Shown here: positions 18,675 through 27,736 of the stretch, piece after piece | Layout: each line of letters starts with the position of its first letter | How positions within the stretch are numbered: position 1 is the stretch's first letter | Assembly (NCBI GenBank): GCA_964494345.1 | Contig: CAZBSI010000013.1 | Location: 9,650 to 73,649 of the forward strand | Direction of reading: 5' to 3' | Origin: DTKD01 sp964494345 | GTDB taxonomy: Bacteria; Armatimonadota; UBA5829 | Length of the DNA stretch: 64,000 nucleotides | Notes under the pieces: model-generated | The model's input: only the letters and a program-made list of their open reading frames with translations | Told to the model about the DNA's origin: nothing | Databases searched by the model: none | Translations under genes and position numbers: made by a program

Positions 18675-19662
18675 GACTTCTCTCCAAGGCTGACGCCAGC
18701 ACGTCGTCAGTTACACGAAACGGTTCACACATGGGCAGTGATAAGGAGTACTTCACATTAGAAACCCCTACTGTCACTGTCGACGCGGTGATGCGAGGGA
18801 ACTCACCTGCCACACGGTACAATCGGCTGGCACCCTCAACCCACAGGAAATCCGAATAATCATCTTCCCATCGAAGCCCTGCGGCAGAGAGACGATCTTC
18901 AAACACCAATCCAGCACCATCATCAGCTTTAGCGATACGATCCTGAACACGCCTGGCAACGTCGGAAACACTGAAACTACGGTCGGTGCCGGACGGCGCC
19001 CGATCCAGATCGACGACATAGAGAAAGAGGTCGTCAGCGCCAGTTCCATCTAGTTGGAATTCAGAGTTGATGACCATATACGGGGTTGCCGTACCGCGCC
19101 GTGCTTTTGCCTCAATACAGATTCTCCATATAGCGAAGTCTTTCGGCGAGCCCAGAGGCCCGTGCCAGGAAGAAACAGCATCGAAAGCTGTAACATTCGA
19201 CAGCAAATGATACTCCAGAACCAAAAGTTCACCAATCAGTCCCTTCTGTTCTTCAGAGGATAACCGTCCATCGCTGCCACCGCGAAGAAGATGGTGCCAG
19301 CGCCACGTCCGCGTAAGTGCAGTCTCTACTGCCTCTTTCTCCGATGCCGCACTGGATGCACTTGCAACTATGTCACTACAAAGTCTGTGAAAAATGTCCC
19401 TGTGAGCTGTTTCCAAGAGCTTGAGGACCAGCATCCTATCACCTTCGCTACTGCTTTCGATATCCTCGACCTCAATTCCCTTCAACCTCGGAAGATGTCC
19501 GCGTGGCATTGAGTCTGTACTATGTTGAAGAACTAATAGACACTTGTTGTCGATGCTCCGTGCCCAGAAGAATCCCCAAGGGATGTCGGCATTTATTCTT
19601 TTCGCCTTGATAGCATCGATAGTATTTGGTGCAGCAATATCTTTCCATGGATCGCTACCCAT
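18664..19662 (-). CDS. PD-(D/E)XK-family protein (DUF4420)
   Basis: I choose the ATG at 19662 (332 residues), which overlaps the Z1 stop by eight bases and follows GGTGGAG. The frame extends upstream to 19824, but that part lies inside the Z1 gene. The protein matches the PD-(D/E)XK motif family once called DUF4420 (PF14390). A predicted restriction-endonuclease core is seen as GLIGELLVLE (Glu at about residue 145), then PKDFAIWRICIEAKARRG with Asp at about 175 and Glu-x-Lys at about 184-186. It is the most likely DNA-cleaving subunit of this operon. Sequence shows the motif, activity is inferred from the family. Confidence 0.85.
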   Translation of the reverse strand: MGSDPWKDIAAPNTIDAIKAKRINADIPWGFFWARSIDNKCLLVLQHSTDSMPRGHLPRLKGIEVEDIESSSEGDRMLVLKLLETAHRDIFHRLCSDIVASASSAASEKEAVETALTRTWRWHHLLRGGSDGRLSSEEQKGLIGELLVLEYHLLSNVTAFDAVSSWHGPLGSPKDFAIWRICIEAKARRGTATPYMVINSEFQLDGTGADDLFLYVVDLDRAPSGTDRSFSVSDVARRVQDRIAKADDGAGLVFEDRLSAAGLRWEDDYSDFLWVEGASRLYRVAGEFPRITASTVTVGVSNVKYSLSLPMCEPFRVTDDVLASALERSHGD

Positions 19663-22369
19663 TGTCTCCACCCATCTCGTCTTCGTCATTGTCGTCACGG
19701 TAGTTCTCTCGGAGCCAGGTGGTATTGACTCGATACTGCACTCGCTTCTCCTCCAAATCAGTTCCAGGGAAGCTAATGCTCCAGGCAACAACCGGTTTGT
19801 TATGAGCCCTGCGACCATCCTCAAGGGTCACATCCAGCAGATGGATGATTAACAACGGACGTTTCCGCACCCTGCGATAGATCCTGTCTGGATAGTTCAG
19901 GTTACTTTCATCACCCCGCGCATTCGCAAGCTGCTCGCGGTAGTCCCGTTCGGCTTTTTCAGCCTCTTCACTCGACAAGCCGGTCTTCTCGACCCCACGT
20001 GACGAAACTCTCTGCTTGTTTGTAATACGCAATGTCCTGGCATCGCTCTTCTTGCCAGCTGTTCGCTTCTGACAGTTGATTGCAACCCCAAGGGAGCTAT
20101 CAACAAGCGTATCCACATCAGTTCGACTTATGCTGGCGAAGAGAATGTCCCACTCTATAAGTTCTCCATCTCGCCTGGCATCGATGTATGACCTAACGGG
20201 TCCGGGATCCGTCAGCATCGATCCCGGGTGATTTCTGAACTCAGATATGAAGTCGAGCACAAGAACTACGGGTACCCTGGAAAGCAACCGGCCTCCCGAT
20301 ACCGCCTCAGCGCTTGAAACTGGCCGGCCAGCCTTTTCCAGGCGCACGGCAAGTCTGCTGGCAGCTTCTCTGTTCTTATCCAGGCTAGCTTGGTCTCTTC
20401 TCAGAATTGCTGTCTCGATAAAGTTGTTAGCGAGGCCAATATTGACAATCACCTCTTCGCTTGACCCCATCTTGTTGCGTGCGGTTACAATCAGTGTGTC
20501 CGGATGGCCCCGCACCTTGAGCCCGAACTCCTCCGGCGTTGCATTCGCTGCTTCCATGTTCCGAAGCTCGTCACGAAGCATCTCGATTGATTCAGTAATG
20601 TGACTGTACCAACCTTCCGCTTCTTCCGGCATCCAGATACGGCAGAGATCCTTATAGCCTGGCCGGTATCCAAACCACCGGCCCATCTGCATCAAGGTGT
20701 CATACATCATTGAGTTTCGGAGGAAGTAGCTGACCGTCAATCCCTCTAAAGTCAGTCCGCGAGAAAGAGAGAAACCTCCAACAGCGATGATGTTAAGCCC
20801 TGTACTTTCATAATCATAATAATTGAGGGTTCCTGAAGACTGGCTGTTCACTTCAACTACTTTGATCGGGGCGGCAGCAGCAAGTAACTGGGACTGAATC
20901 TCCTCCCAGGTAAATCCTGCCGAAGCAAACTCGCATTCCCATGCTTCGTGCAAGGCTGCTATTTCGGGATCTTTTAATGCCTGTACCGCTGGTAGCGCTC
21001 CATTCACGCGTATGCTGGACTGAATGTATCCAAGCTTGTTGTGAATCTCGTTTCTGATCTGCCGCTGAACTCCTGTAAAGCGTGACGCGTTCACAAGCAT
21101 TGAACAGTGTGCTGTCAAATGTCCACGCGCCAAACGAATCGCCCGCGCTATGATGAACACGCGAACCGCCCGCATCAGGCTGGGTGGAAGGGCGACAACT
21201 TCCAAGTCTATAGTATGCTTCAATGGTAATATATCTTCATTGTCATCAATGTGCCGGACTATCGCCTGTGGTGTATCCAGAAACACTTTTGTTGCACCAA
21301 AGTAGTTCGATGGAGGGTCGAGGCTGACTATGAAACTACGAGGGAACAAGTCTTCCCCGAGCATTTTGTCGTCAGTTTCAGGATCTATGAATATATTGGC
21401 GAAAGGAGTTGCCGTGTATCCAACATAGCAACTCCGATCGAACAGTTGCAGTAGCTCCCGGATTTGGCCATTGATTCGGGACACCTCGTCTTTACCGTGT
21501 CGTATGTTGATAGATGCATTATCAGCTTCGTCATCAATGAGAAGCATTGGAGATTCAACCGTCCTGCCGTCACGATCTGCGCTGTGCTCTCTGAACCACT
21601 CAATCAGGTACCTCAGGGTACTAGAGTTCTTCTTGATAACGAAGACAGCTGGCTCGCTTAGATTCTGAAGTGGAATACCCACACTTGTAGCCATTTCTTT
21701 GTTGAAATCTCTAAGCGAGTTTGTGAAAGTAACAGGTCTTCGTGTCTTGTCAAACCTCCCCACACCAACAAACCTGTCACCTTTCTTCAAGAGCAGTCGC
21801 GCGCTGTCCCGTCCGACGAAACCTTCGTCAATACGCAACTGCGTCTGATTGCGAAGGTTGTTGTGGATGCCAGCAATAACTACAATGAGCTTGTATCCGG
21901 CATCTGCCGCTTTGCAGATCACTCCAGTGTAGTTGGCCGTCTTCCCAGACTGTACGTGACCGACTACCATACCCCTGCGATCCCAGGGCCCAGCCTTTTC
22001 CGGGTTTTCCAGCAGGCCAAGAATCCGATCAGTCACATTGTCAAGAGTGGCGATCACTTGGCCAGTGAAGCGCTTTTCGACAAGCAATTTCCGGTATCTA
22101 TCCCAGTAGTAGGGCTTGATGATTGCTCGTGCGCTGTCAAGCCAAGGTTTGTATTCGTGCTCAGTCAGCATTGCACCAATGGTCATAGTCACACCATGAC
22201 GCATTTCGAAATCGCGAGCCAACATTTCTGCTTCTGCGTCGTCAACACTGCAACTATCAACGACACGAAATTTATTAATCACGTCGCGAATCTGCTCCTG
22301 GGTTGGGTTGCGCTCACGTGCGAGAAAACTCTCAACAGCCAGGGCCAAGTTTTCGAGGTTGTTATTCAC
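19655..22369 (-). CDS. Z1-domain ATPase, helicase-like
   Basis: The best start is a GTG at 22369 with GGAGG six bases upstream, overlapping the ATPase stop by eight bases and giving 904 residues. It is a superfamily 2 helicase-like protein with the Z1 domain (PF10593). Walker A is GHVQSGKTANYTG at about residues 137-149, Walker B is LLIDDEADNASIN, motif III is GYTATPFAN, and the C-terminal Z1 block is GGFSLSRGLTLEGLTVSYFLRN followed by QMGRWFGYRPGYKDLCRIW. In gene neighbourhoods of this kind Z1 proteins have been proposed to be the DNA-translocating motor of unusual restriction systems with MutL/MORC-like ATPases. It sits between the GHKL ATPase and the predicted nuclease with overlaps on both sides. 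Confidence 0.9.
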   Translation of the reverse strand: MNNNLENLALAVESFLARERNPTQEQIRDVINKFRVVDSCSVDDAEAEMLARDFEMRHGVTMTIGAMLTEHEYKPWLDSARAIIKPYYWDRYRKLLVEKRFTGQVIATLDNVTDRILGLLENPEKAGPWDRRGMVVGHVQSGKTANYTGVICKAADAGYKLIVVIAGIHNNLRNQTQLRIDEGFVGRDSARLLLKKGDRFVGVGRFDKTRRPVTFTNSLRDFNKEMATSVGIPLQNLSEPAVFVIKKNSSTLRYLIEWFREHSADRDGRTVESPMLLIDDEADNASINIRHGKDEVSRINGQIRELLQLFDRSCYVGYTATPFANIFIDPETDDKMLGEDLFPRSFIVSLDPPSNYFGATKVFLDTPQAIVRHIDDNEDILPLKHTIDLEVVALPPSLMRAVRVFIIARAIRLARGHLTAHCSMLVNASRFTGVQRQIRNEIHNKLGYIQSSIRVNGALPAVQALKDPEIAALHEAWECEFASAGFTWEEIQSQLLAAAAPIKVVEVNSQSSGTLNYYDYESTGLNIIAVGGFSLSRGLTLEGLTVSYFLRNSMMYDTLMQMGRWFGYRPGYKDLCRIWMPEEAEGWYSHITESIEMLRDELRNMEAANATPEEFGLKVRGHPDTLIVTARNKMGSSEEVIVNIGLANNFIETAILRRDQASLDKNREAASRLAVRLEKAGRPVSSAEAVSGGRLLSRVPVVLVLDFISEFRNHPGSMLTDPGPVRSYIDARRDGELIEWDILFASISRTDVDTLVDSSLGVAINCQKRTAGKKSDARTLRITNKQRVSSRGVEKTGLSSEEAEKAERDYREQLANARGDESNLNYPDRIYRRVRKRPLLIIHLLDVTLEDGRRAHNKPVVAWSISFPGTDLEEKRVQYRVNTTWLRENYRDDNDEDEMGGDNG

Positions 22370-23849
22370 CCGACACCTCCACGGACAATGTCTCAGCAAG
22401 TATCTCTTCTGTTCGCTTCCAATTCGATCGGAATGGTTCCGCGAGCTTCAGCATATCCGGTATTTCTTCCCGATTGCCTCCCATGTCTATAAGCCGTTTC
22501 GCAGTTGTCTTAACAGCATATTGAAGAGCATCGTCAGTTGGCAGATTGCCAGACACTTTCTCAGGTGCGCCTCCCATGTCCGCAAAAAGTGCATCCATAG
22601 GTAAAGCTGAGCCTGTTATTTCGAGCACATGTGAGAAATCGCGCTTCAACTCTTCAGGAAGTTTGGAAATGAAATCCACAATCACAGGATGCTCAGAGTT
22701 TATTCTATAAGTGATCTCATTTTTATCCTGGATTCTATTCCATACGGGCAGACGGTTATCGGCAGTCAGCTTACGTCCTCGGGCGGTATAAACACGCTTG
22801 GAATTCAATCCGATCTCTTCAATAATTCGACGCAGTCTTTCGCGTACCCGATATGGCGGCTGTGCTGTGGATTTCTTGACGTCTATCTTCCATTGTGCGT
22901 CCAACCCATTCGGTATGTCGATGCGCACGCGGGCAAGTTTTGTCAACTCCATCTGGCGGGCGAGTCCGAACCAGGTACCGTGTATAATCAGGCGTTTTTC
23001 GCGATAGACATAGAACCCTTGGTTCTTGAGGTAACCAGCGCGGCCAGCAAATCGTTCCCATTCAGCTGGTGTTACCTTCTGATGATGGGGCAATGTAAAT
23101 GCCTGCATTACCACCTCTTGCCCAGTCACCCTGATCTTTTCAACCGGCCCACAAATCGTGGCGGCGTGATCTATATGAAACGGGTCGAATGGCACAAGCT
23201 GGCGACCGTTTAGCGACAGGTGAACCTTCTTTAGACCACGCTCACCAGTAAGGAAACGGTGGAAGACAAGCTCTAAATGTTCTCTAGTTTCATCAATGCG
23301 GCGAGTTATGTAAGGTAGCATGTCGCCGGAAGTGGCCGGCTCAACCAGCCTGTCAAGCTTCTCCCATATTACGAGAGTGCCGCTCTCACCCAAATGACTA
23401 ATCCAAGGGATTGCGGCTAATTGCTCAGGTATCTGGACAAGCCACTTGTTCCTCTCTGCGACAAAATCAAGGTCCCAGATCGCCGCACTGGTTATACCTT
23501 CGTGGCGCGTAGCCACTGTGAGTCGTCGACACTGAGAGAACGAGGCAATTTTCAGCCCCAATCCAAAACGTCCCAGATCAGACCGCGGACGAATGTCCAA
23601 AGGGTTTCCGCTGCCCGGTCGCATGGCATCATGCAGAACCTGTTCGCTCATTCCTGTACCATCATCGACAATTCCGATTCTGTGGTCGGCATCGCTAATG
23701 TCAGCAAACAGTTCAATGTTCTCTGCCTGAGCAGTAATCGAGTTGTCTATGATATCAGCCAAAGCTGTTTCCAGCGAATAGCCAATATCTCGCAGGCTCT
23801 CAACAAGCATTGAAGCACTAGGCGTAGCATCAAATGTTTTTGTAGCCAC
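22362..23849 (-). CDS. GHKL ATPase, MutL/MORC-like
   Basis: This 495-residue protein has the Bergerat ATP-binding fold. The N box is ETALADIIDNSITA at about residues 27-40, the G1 box VDDGTGMS at about 61-68 and the G2 box GRFGLGLK at about 93-100. The start is a GTG. The opening ATKTFDATPSASMLVESLRDIGYS is the usual N-terminus of this ATPase group, which supports starting here even though the ribosome binding site is weak. Such proteins occur in predicted restriction systems and are thought to be relatives of eukaryotic MORC ATPases. ATP-dependent dimer clamping on DNA is the expected role. It is the first gene of the operon and divergent from the methyltransferase. Confidence 0.9.
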   Translation of the reverse strand: MATKTFDATPSASMLVESLRDIGYSLETALADIIDNSITAQAENIELFADISDADHRIGIVDDGTGMSEQVLHDAMRPGSGNPLDIRPRSDLGRFGLGLKIASFSQCRRLTVATRHEGITSAAIWDLDFVAERNKWLVQIPEQLAAIPWISHLGESGTLVIWEKLDRLVEPATSGDMLPYITRRIDETREHLELVFHRFLTGERGLKKVHLSLNGRQLVPFDPFHIDHAATICGPVEKIRVTGQEVVMQAFTLPHHQKVTPAEWERFAGRAGYLKNQGFYVYREKRLIIHGTWFGLARQMELTKLARVRIDIPNGLDAQWKIDVKKSTAQPPYRVRERLRRIIEEIGLNSKRVYTARGRKLTADNRLPVWNRIQDKNEITYRINSEHPVIVDFISKLPEELKRDFSHVLEITGSALPMDALFADMGGAPEKVSGNLPTDDALQYAVKTTAKRLIDMGGNREEIPDMLKLAEPFRSNWKRTEEILAETLSVEVSGE

Positions 23850-24357
23850 TTCCTGTCTTGCGACGATGCACTATCGCCGCAAATCACCCCCTGTAGCTAA
23901 TCTGCGCTGATCTGCGCTGCATTCCCACAATTCACTGGCAAATGTGGGTCTAATGACTCTTCATAATAGCTATCCCGTATTGGTGCAGGCGAGAGTTCGC
24001 TTGCCTAGCATAAACAGAATCAAACCGGAATATTTGTGTTCCAAGCAAAGCAACGGAGTCACATTGCTGTCGCCACCCACATATAATCCACACAGTATCA
24101 GGCCCCAGTGGCAACGTGATCGCATTCACCACCATATTTTAACGCGTCTCGTATCGTTCACTCCACAGACATGCGCAACAAATATTAATGTGTGGCTGGA
24201 TGCTGAGCTGATTATTTAAGTATTTAGCCTTAATTAGCATATCAGATATGATTGCGCTTAGCAATTAGCCTCATATCTCTCGCAACGCATTCATCGAAAT
24301 TGGTCGCGAAATGTGCTAAAATATGCCAGGAAAAAGCTAGGGGCACCAGGGTGATTG
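23850..24357. promoter_or_regulatory. Divergent control region between GHKL operon and methyltransferase
   Basis: This 508-bp gap must hold promoters for both transcripts. Close to the methyltransferase there are two adjacent palindromes, CATATC-A-GATATG (24238-24250) and ATTGC-GCTTA-GCAAT (24251-24265). The phrase AATTAGC...CATATC occurs twice (from 24232 and from 24264). TAAAAT at 24317-24322 is a plausible -10 for the + strand gene. No controller-protein gene is visible, so the palindromes could be sites for methyltransferase autoregulation. A TCTGCGCTGATCTGCGCTGC direct repeat (23902-23921) lies near the ATPase start. Confidence 0.5.
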
Positions 24358-26106
24358 ATGGCCATTGCCGAGGCTGAAAATACTCTGGTTTCGGGAGTTC
24401 GGATGAATTATATACCAGTAATAGATCTGTTTGCCGGCCCAGGCGGACTGGGCGAAGGATTCTCAGCTCTTAAATATGGCTCCAGACATCCATTCCGTAT
24501 CAGATTATCTGTTGAGAAGGATGCAACAGCGCATCAGACGCTTTCACTTCGGTGTTTCTTCCGGCAGTTCCGGGAAGATAAAGTTCCTGACGACTACTAC
24601 CAACATTTACGTGGCGAGATCACCCTGAATGAACTATTTCAACGTTTTCCGCGTGAAGCACGCACAGTGACTACTGAAGTATTGCGCAGAGAACTCGGGA
24701 AGCCAAAAGATGATGTTGTCGTTGATGAGCACTTATCACACATTCTGTTGGACAATCCTGGCGCTCCGTGGGTTCTGATCGGTGGACCGCCGTGTCAGGC
24801 CTATTCGACTGCTGGCCGAGTCAAAATCAAGGCGCTGGATCCAGATGGATTTGAGAGTGACGAACGTCACTTTCTTTATCAAGAGTATCTTCGTATAATC
24901 CGAAAGTTCAAGCCATCCATATTTGTTGTCGAAAACGTCACAGGCATTCTATCCTCCAAGATTAAAGGCAAGAGAATTTTCAGACAGATCCTGCGAGACC
25001 TTCGGAATCCAAGTGCTGCAGTTGATGATCATCTGTTGGAAGAGAACCCTGCAGAGTACAATATATATTCACTGGCAGTATCAGAGGAAGATGGAATGGA
25101 TCTTGAGCCGGCAGATTTTATTATCGAGTGTGAAAGATATGGGATTCCACAGGCCCGCCACCGCGTAATTATCCTGGGCATCCGAAGTGATTTTTGCAGT
25201 CACCCAAGCACTCTGACGGAGAACAAGAAGAAGATAACTATGCACGATGTCATATCGGACCTGCCCAAGATCAGGAGCGCATTATCAAGGGAGCTAGATT
25301 CTGGAGAAGCCTGGCGCAGCACAATAATGACGGTCCTGCAACAGACTTGGATAGATAAGTTAGAAAGCTGCGAACTGAAACAAAGCCTTAGAGCAGCGCT
25401 TGAAGATATCAATGCGTGTCTCAGTCGTGGGGGGGAGTTTCTCCGCTGTAGCCCGAAACCCAACGCCCATGCCCGATGGTATGTAGACGGCAGACTCGGG
25501 GGCGTCTGCAATCATTCGGCGCGCGGGCATCTCGCAAGCGATCTGCACAGATATCTTTTTGCTGCTTGCTTTGGACAAGTCAATGGTTTCTCGCCTCGTA
25601 TGCGCCACTTCCCAGAGGCGCTTTACCCAGAGCATAAGAACGTGGCGAAGGCTGTTGCGGGCAAGATGTTTCCCGACAGGTTCCGCGTACAGTTGCGTAA
25701 CGCTCCTGCTACGACAGTGACTTCACACATGTCCAAAGACGGGCATTATTTTATCCACTATGATCCTTGTCAGTGTCGTAGCCTGACAGTGCGTGAAGCC
25801 GCTCGTCTGCAGACATTCCCAGACAACTACTTCTTTGAGGGTGGCAGAACTGCTCAGTATAAGCAAGTGGGAAATGCAGTTCCTCCGCTATTGGCCAGAC
25901 AGATTGCGGTCATTGTATACGACGTGATCTGCAAAGAAAAATTAACAGTAGAAGACGATGGACACTATAAGCCGCGAAAAGAGAAGCTGGAATATGTCGC
26001 AAATCCGGTCCAAAAACACTCGTCCCGAAATAATCGTAAGGTCACTCTTGCACAGGATGGGTTACCGGTTTCGTCTGCACTCGGAGAAGCTGCCGGGAAG
26101 ACCTGA
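24358..26106 (+). CDS. C5-cytosine DNA methyltransferase
   Basis: The protein (582 residues from the ATG at 24358, preceded by AGGG) shows the ordered motifs of m5C methyltransferases. Motif I is DLFAGPGGLGEGF at about residues 23-35, motif IV is GGPPCQAYS with the catalytic cysteine, motif VI is VENVTG, motif VIII is near GIPQARHRVIILGI, and motifs IX-X (RLQTFPDNYFFEG, QVGNAVPPLLARQIA) are at the end. It methylates cytosine C5 and probably protects host DNA from the divergent GHKL-Z1-nuclease operon. The last 50 codons overlap vsr in another frame and lie beyond motif X, so the extreme tail is probably dispensable. The recognition sequence cannot be read from sequence alone. Confidence 0.95.
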   Translation: MAIAEAENTLVSGVRMNYIPVIDLFAGPGGLGEGFSALKYGSRHPFRIRLSVEKDATAHQTLSLRCFFRQFREDKVPDDYYQHLRGEITLNELFQRFPREARTVTTEVLRRELGKPKDDVVVDEHLSHILLDNPGAPWVLIGGPPCQAYSTAGRVKIKALDPDGFESDERHFLYQEYLRIIRKFKPSIFVVENVTGILSSKIKGKRIFRQILRDLRNPSAAVDDHLLEENPAEYNIYSLAVSEEDGMDLEPADFIIECERYGIPQARHRVIILGIRSDFCSHPSTLTENKKKITMHDVISDLPKIRSALSRELDSGEAWRSTIMTVLQQTWIDKLESCELKQSLRAALEDINACLSRGGEFLRCSPKPNAHARWYVDGRLGGVCNHSARGHLASDLHRYLFAACFGQVNGFSPRMRHFPEALYPEHKNVAKAVAGKMFPDRFRVQLRNAPATTVTSHMSKDGHYFIHYDPCQCRSLTVREAARLQTFPDNYFFEGGRTAQYKQVGNAVPPLLARQIAVIVYDVICKEKLTVEDDGHYKPRKEKLEYVANPVQKHSSRNNRKVTLAQDGLPVSSALGEAAGKT

Positions 26107-26368
26107 CATAGTTCTTCCCAAATACAGGACAGTCATATTTGTGCACGGCTGCTTCTGGCATCACCATCCCTACTGCAAATATGCTTACAATCCAAAGAGT
26201 CGGGAAGACTTTTGGCAAGGCAAGTTTCGGCAGAACGTGGAGCGCCACCAGCAGGTCACCCGCCAGCTGGACGACCTTGGCTGGCGAGCGATCGTTATAT
26301 GGGAATGCGAAACCAGCAACATAGAACAGTTAAGATCATCACTTTTTCAATTGCTAGAGGTTTTCTAA
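25958..26368 (+). CDS. vsr: Very short patch repair endonuclease Vsr
   Basis: The 136-residue product carries the Vsr signature from its first residues: MDTISREKRSWNMSQIRSKNTRPE, then GRPDIVLP (catalytic Asp), FVHGCFWHHHPYCKYA (catalytic and zinc-binding His/Cys) and GWRAIVIWECE. Vsr nicks beside T:G mismatches produced when 5-methylcytosine deaminates, so it counteracts mutations caused by the neighbouring methyltransferase. The conserved N-terminus fixes the start at 25958, which means the gene overlaps the methyltransferase by 149 bp in a different frame, far more than the few codons shared by dcm and vsr in Escherichia coli. Confidence 0.95.
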   Translation: MDTISREKRSWNMSQIRSKNTRPEIIVRSLLHRMGYRFRLHSEKLPGRPDIVLPKYRTVIFVHGCFWHHHPYCKYAYNPKSREDFWQGKFRQNVERHQQVTRQLDDLGWRAIVIWECETSNIEQLRSSLFQLLEVF

Positions 26369-26517
26369 ATAACTCCAAGATATTCCTTTGTCATTAAAAG
26401 GAGTGTGCACCCAGTACACGTGTACGAAATATCCTCATCAAAAACACTAACGAATGATTCAACCAATAAAGCTACTATTCTCATAGGATTACGCCTCCCT
26501 CCGTTTTTCTTAGCAGA

Positions 26518-26743
26518 TTAGACGATTCCACACGTCTTTATAAGCTCTTCTCTTATCTTGTCCGCATCCAGGACGGTCACTTCAAGTTCAGTCGGGATGT
26601 TCAACTCCTCGGCGCACTGGCGTCAGCGCAGACTCTGTTGATTTGGCATCATACTTGCCATTTTTATGATTCTCACACCATTCGCCGTAGGCATCTTAAT
26701 TACCTTCGCTGCTGGCAAGATTCTCTTCACCTTTCGCAGACAT
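26518..26743 (-). pseudogene. Short broken gene of unknown family
   Basis: On the minus strand an ATG at 26743 opens MSAKGEENLASSEGN, meets a TAA, and continues in the same frame as DAYGEWCENHKNGKYDAKS. A one-base shift near 26624 then leads into a clean C-terminus (CAEELNIPTELEVTVLDADKI..., stop at 26518-26520). One stop and one frameshift within 75 codons indicate decay. I do not recognise the family. The rest of 26369-28125 contains no gene that I can support. Confidence 0.5.
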
Positions 26744-26982
26744 CTCCATCGTCAAGGGGTGATTCGGATTTTTTGCATTTGAATACTACTCCAGCTTGTT
26801 GTGATGACGTAACATGTGATCACCTCTATGTAGCTTTCCGACATACAGGAGGGTGGGCTTTATTAGGAGGTAGCCCTGTGGGAATATACTTGCGAAGGGT
26901 AGATTATCCACATCCATATCCAGACATCCTGGCGCCTTAGAGCTTTAGCGTAACCAACTAAACGATAAGGCTAGGAATCATA

Positions 26983-27042
26983 GCCAGCGCGCGCTTCGCG
27001 CGCCGAATTACCTCCCCACCCTTGCCTTTGTTAAATCACTTC
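26983..27042 (+). repeat. 60-bp dispersed repeat, copy B
   Basis: This is the partner of 15829-15888 (48 of 60 identical, ungapped, same orientation). Here the leading palindrome GCGCGCGCTTCGCGCGCC is more nearly perfect. It lies about 600 bp beyond vsr, so the two copies bracket the six-gene methyltransferase/ATPase island. Confidence 0.6.
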
Positions 27043-27421
27043 GACCAATCAGCACGACATTGCCCCGCAAAACAACCTTGGCGTGTTGGTCTTTCCGGTT
27101 TTCCAGCACAAGCTGCATACCCATGCATGCATGTTGTTGTTGGGCGAATAGCATGTCCACGACTTTTTCTAAGATTTGTACGTAGAACGAAGATGATACT
27201 AAGGACTACTAAAGCAATTGCTATGATTCTGTGCTGTCGAGCAAGTTATTACAAAGCCTCCAACACTATCCGGCGGCAAGAAAAAACATGAGCAAATGCG
27301 TAACCGAAAAAATCTCGCACTTATTCACCTCTGAGAGAACTTTTCTCTCGTAAATGCTAATATTTAACTATTAATTTTATGCTTGGTAATTAGGGTTGGA
27401 TCAAGGAGTGGCTAGACTGTG

Positions 27422-27455
27422 ATTGGGTACTGAAAGCAAAGCAAACCGCTGCTTT
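27422..27455 (+). repeat. 34-bp repeat with internal hairpin, copy 1
   Basis: It matches 27737-27770 at 30 of 34 positions. The core AAAGCA...ACCGCTGCTTT can form a small hairpin (AAAGCA with TGCTTT). The copies are 315 bp apart in the same orientation within a gene-poor stretch. Confidence 0.5.
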
Positions 27456-27736
27456 ATGTCCTTAGAGTTTGGCCAACACCATCCCCAGCAAATACTATCT
27501 GCAAAAATTCCAGTCCAATAGTTGTCTCCTAGTTTCTGATACTGTCGGGCCTTTGATATTGCATTTTCTGCTCAAGCCTGACAATAATCAGGATCAGCAA
27601 GGTTCATAAGGTTTGTCCCCGCGAACTTCCACTTGTCTATATTGGGATGGTCGAGTCCGATTTGATCGCGCAATACCGGGGAGATATACCAGCCTTCCCG
27701 AGAGGAATGGCATCTCCGAAGGGCAATCAGGTCGGA

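Noticed and set aside
25200..25635. Long minus-strand open frames within the methyltransferase gene
   Set aside because: Shadows of a gene with complete C5-methyltransferase motifs on the other strand.
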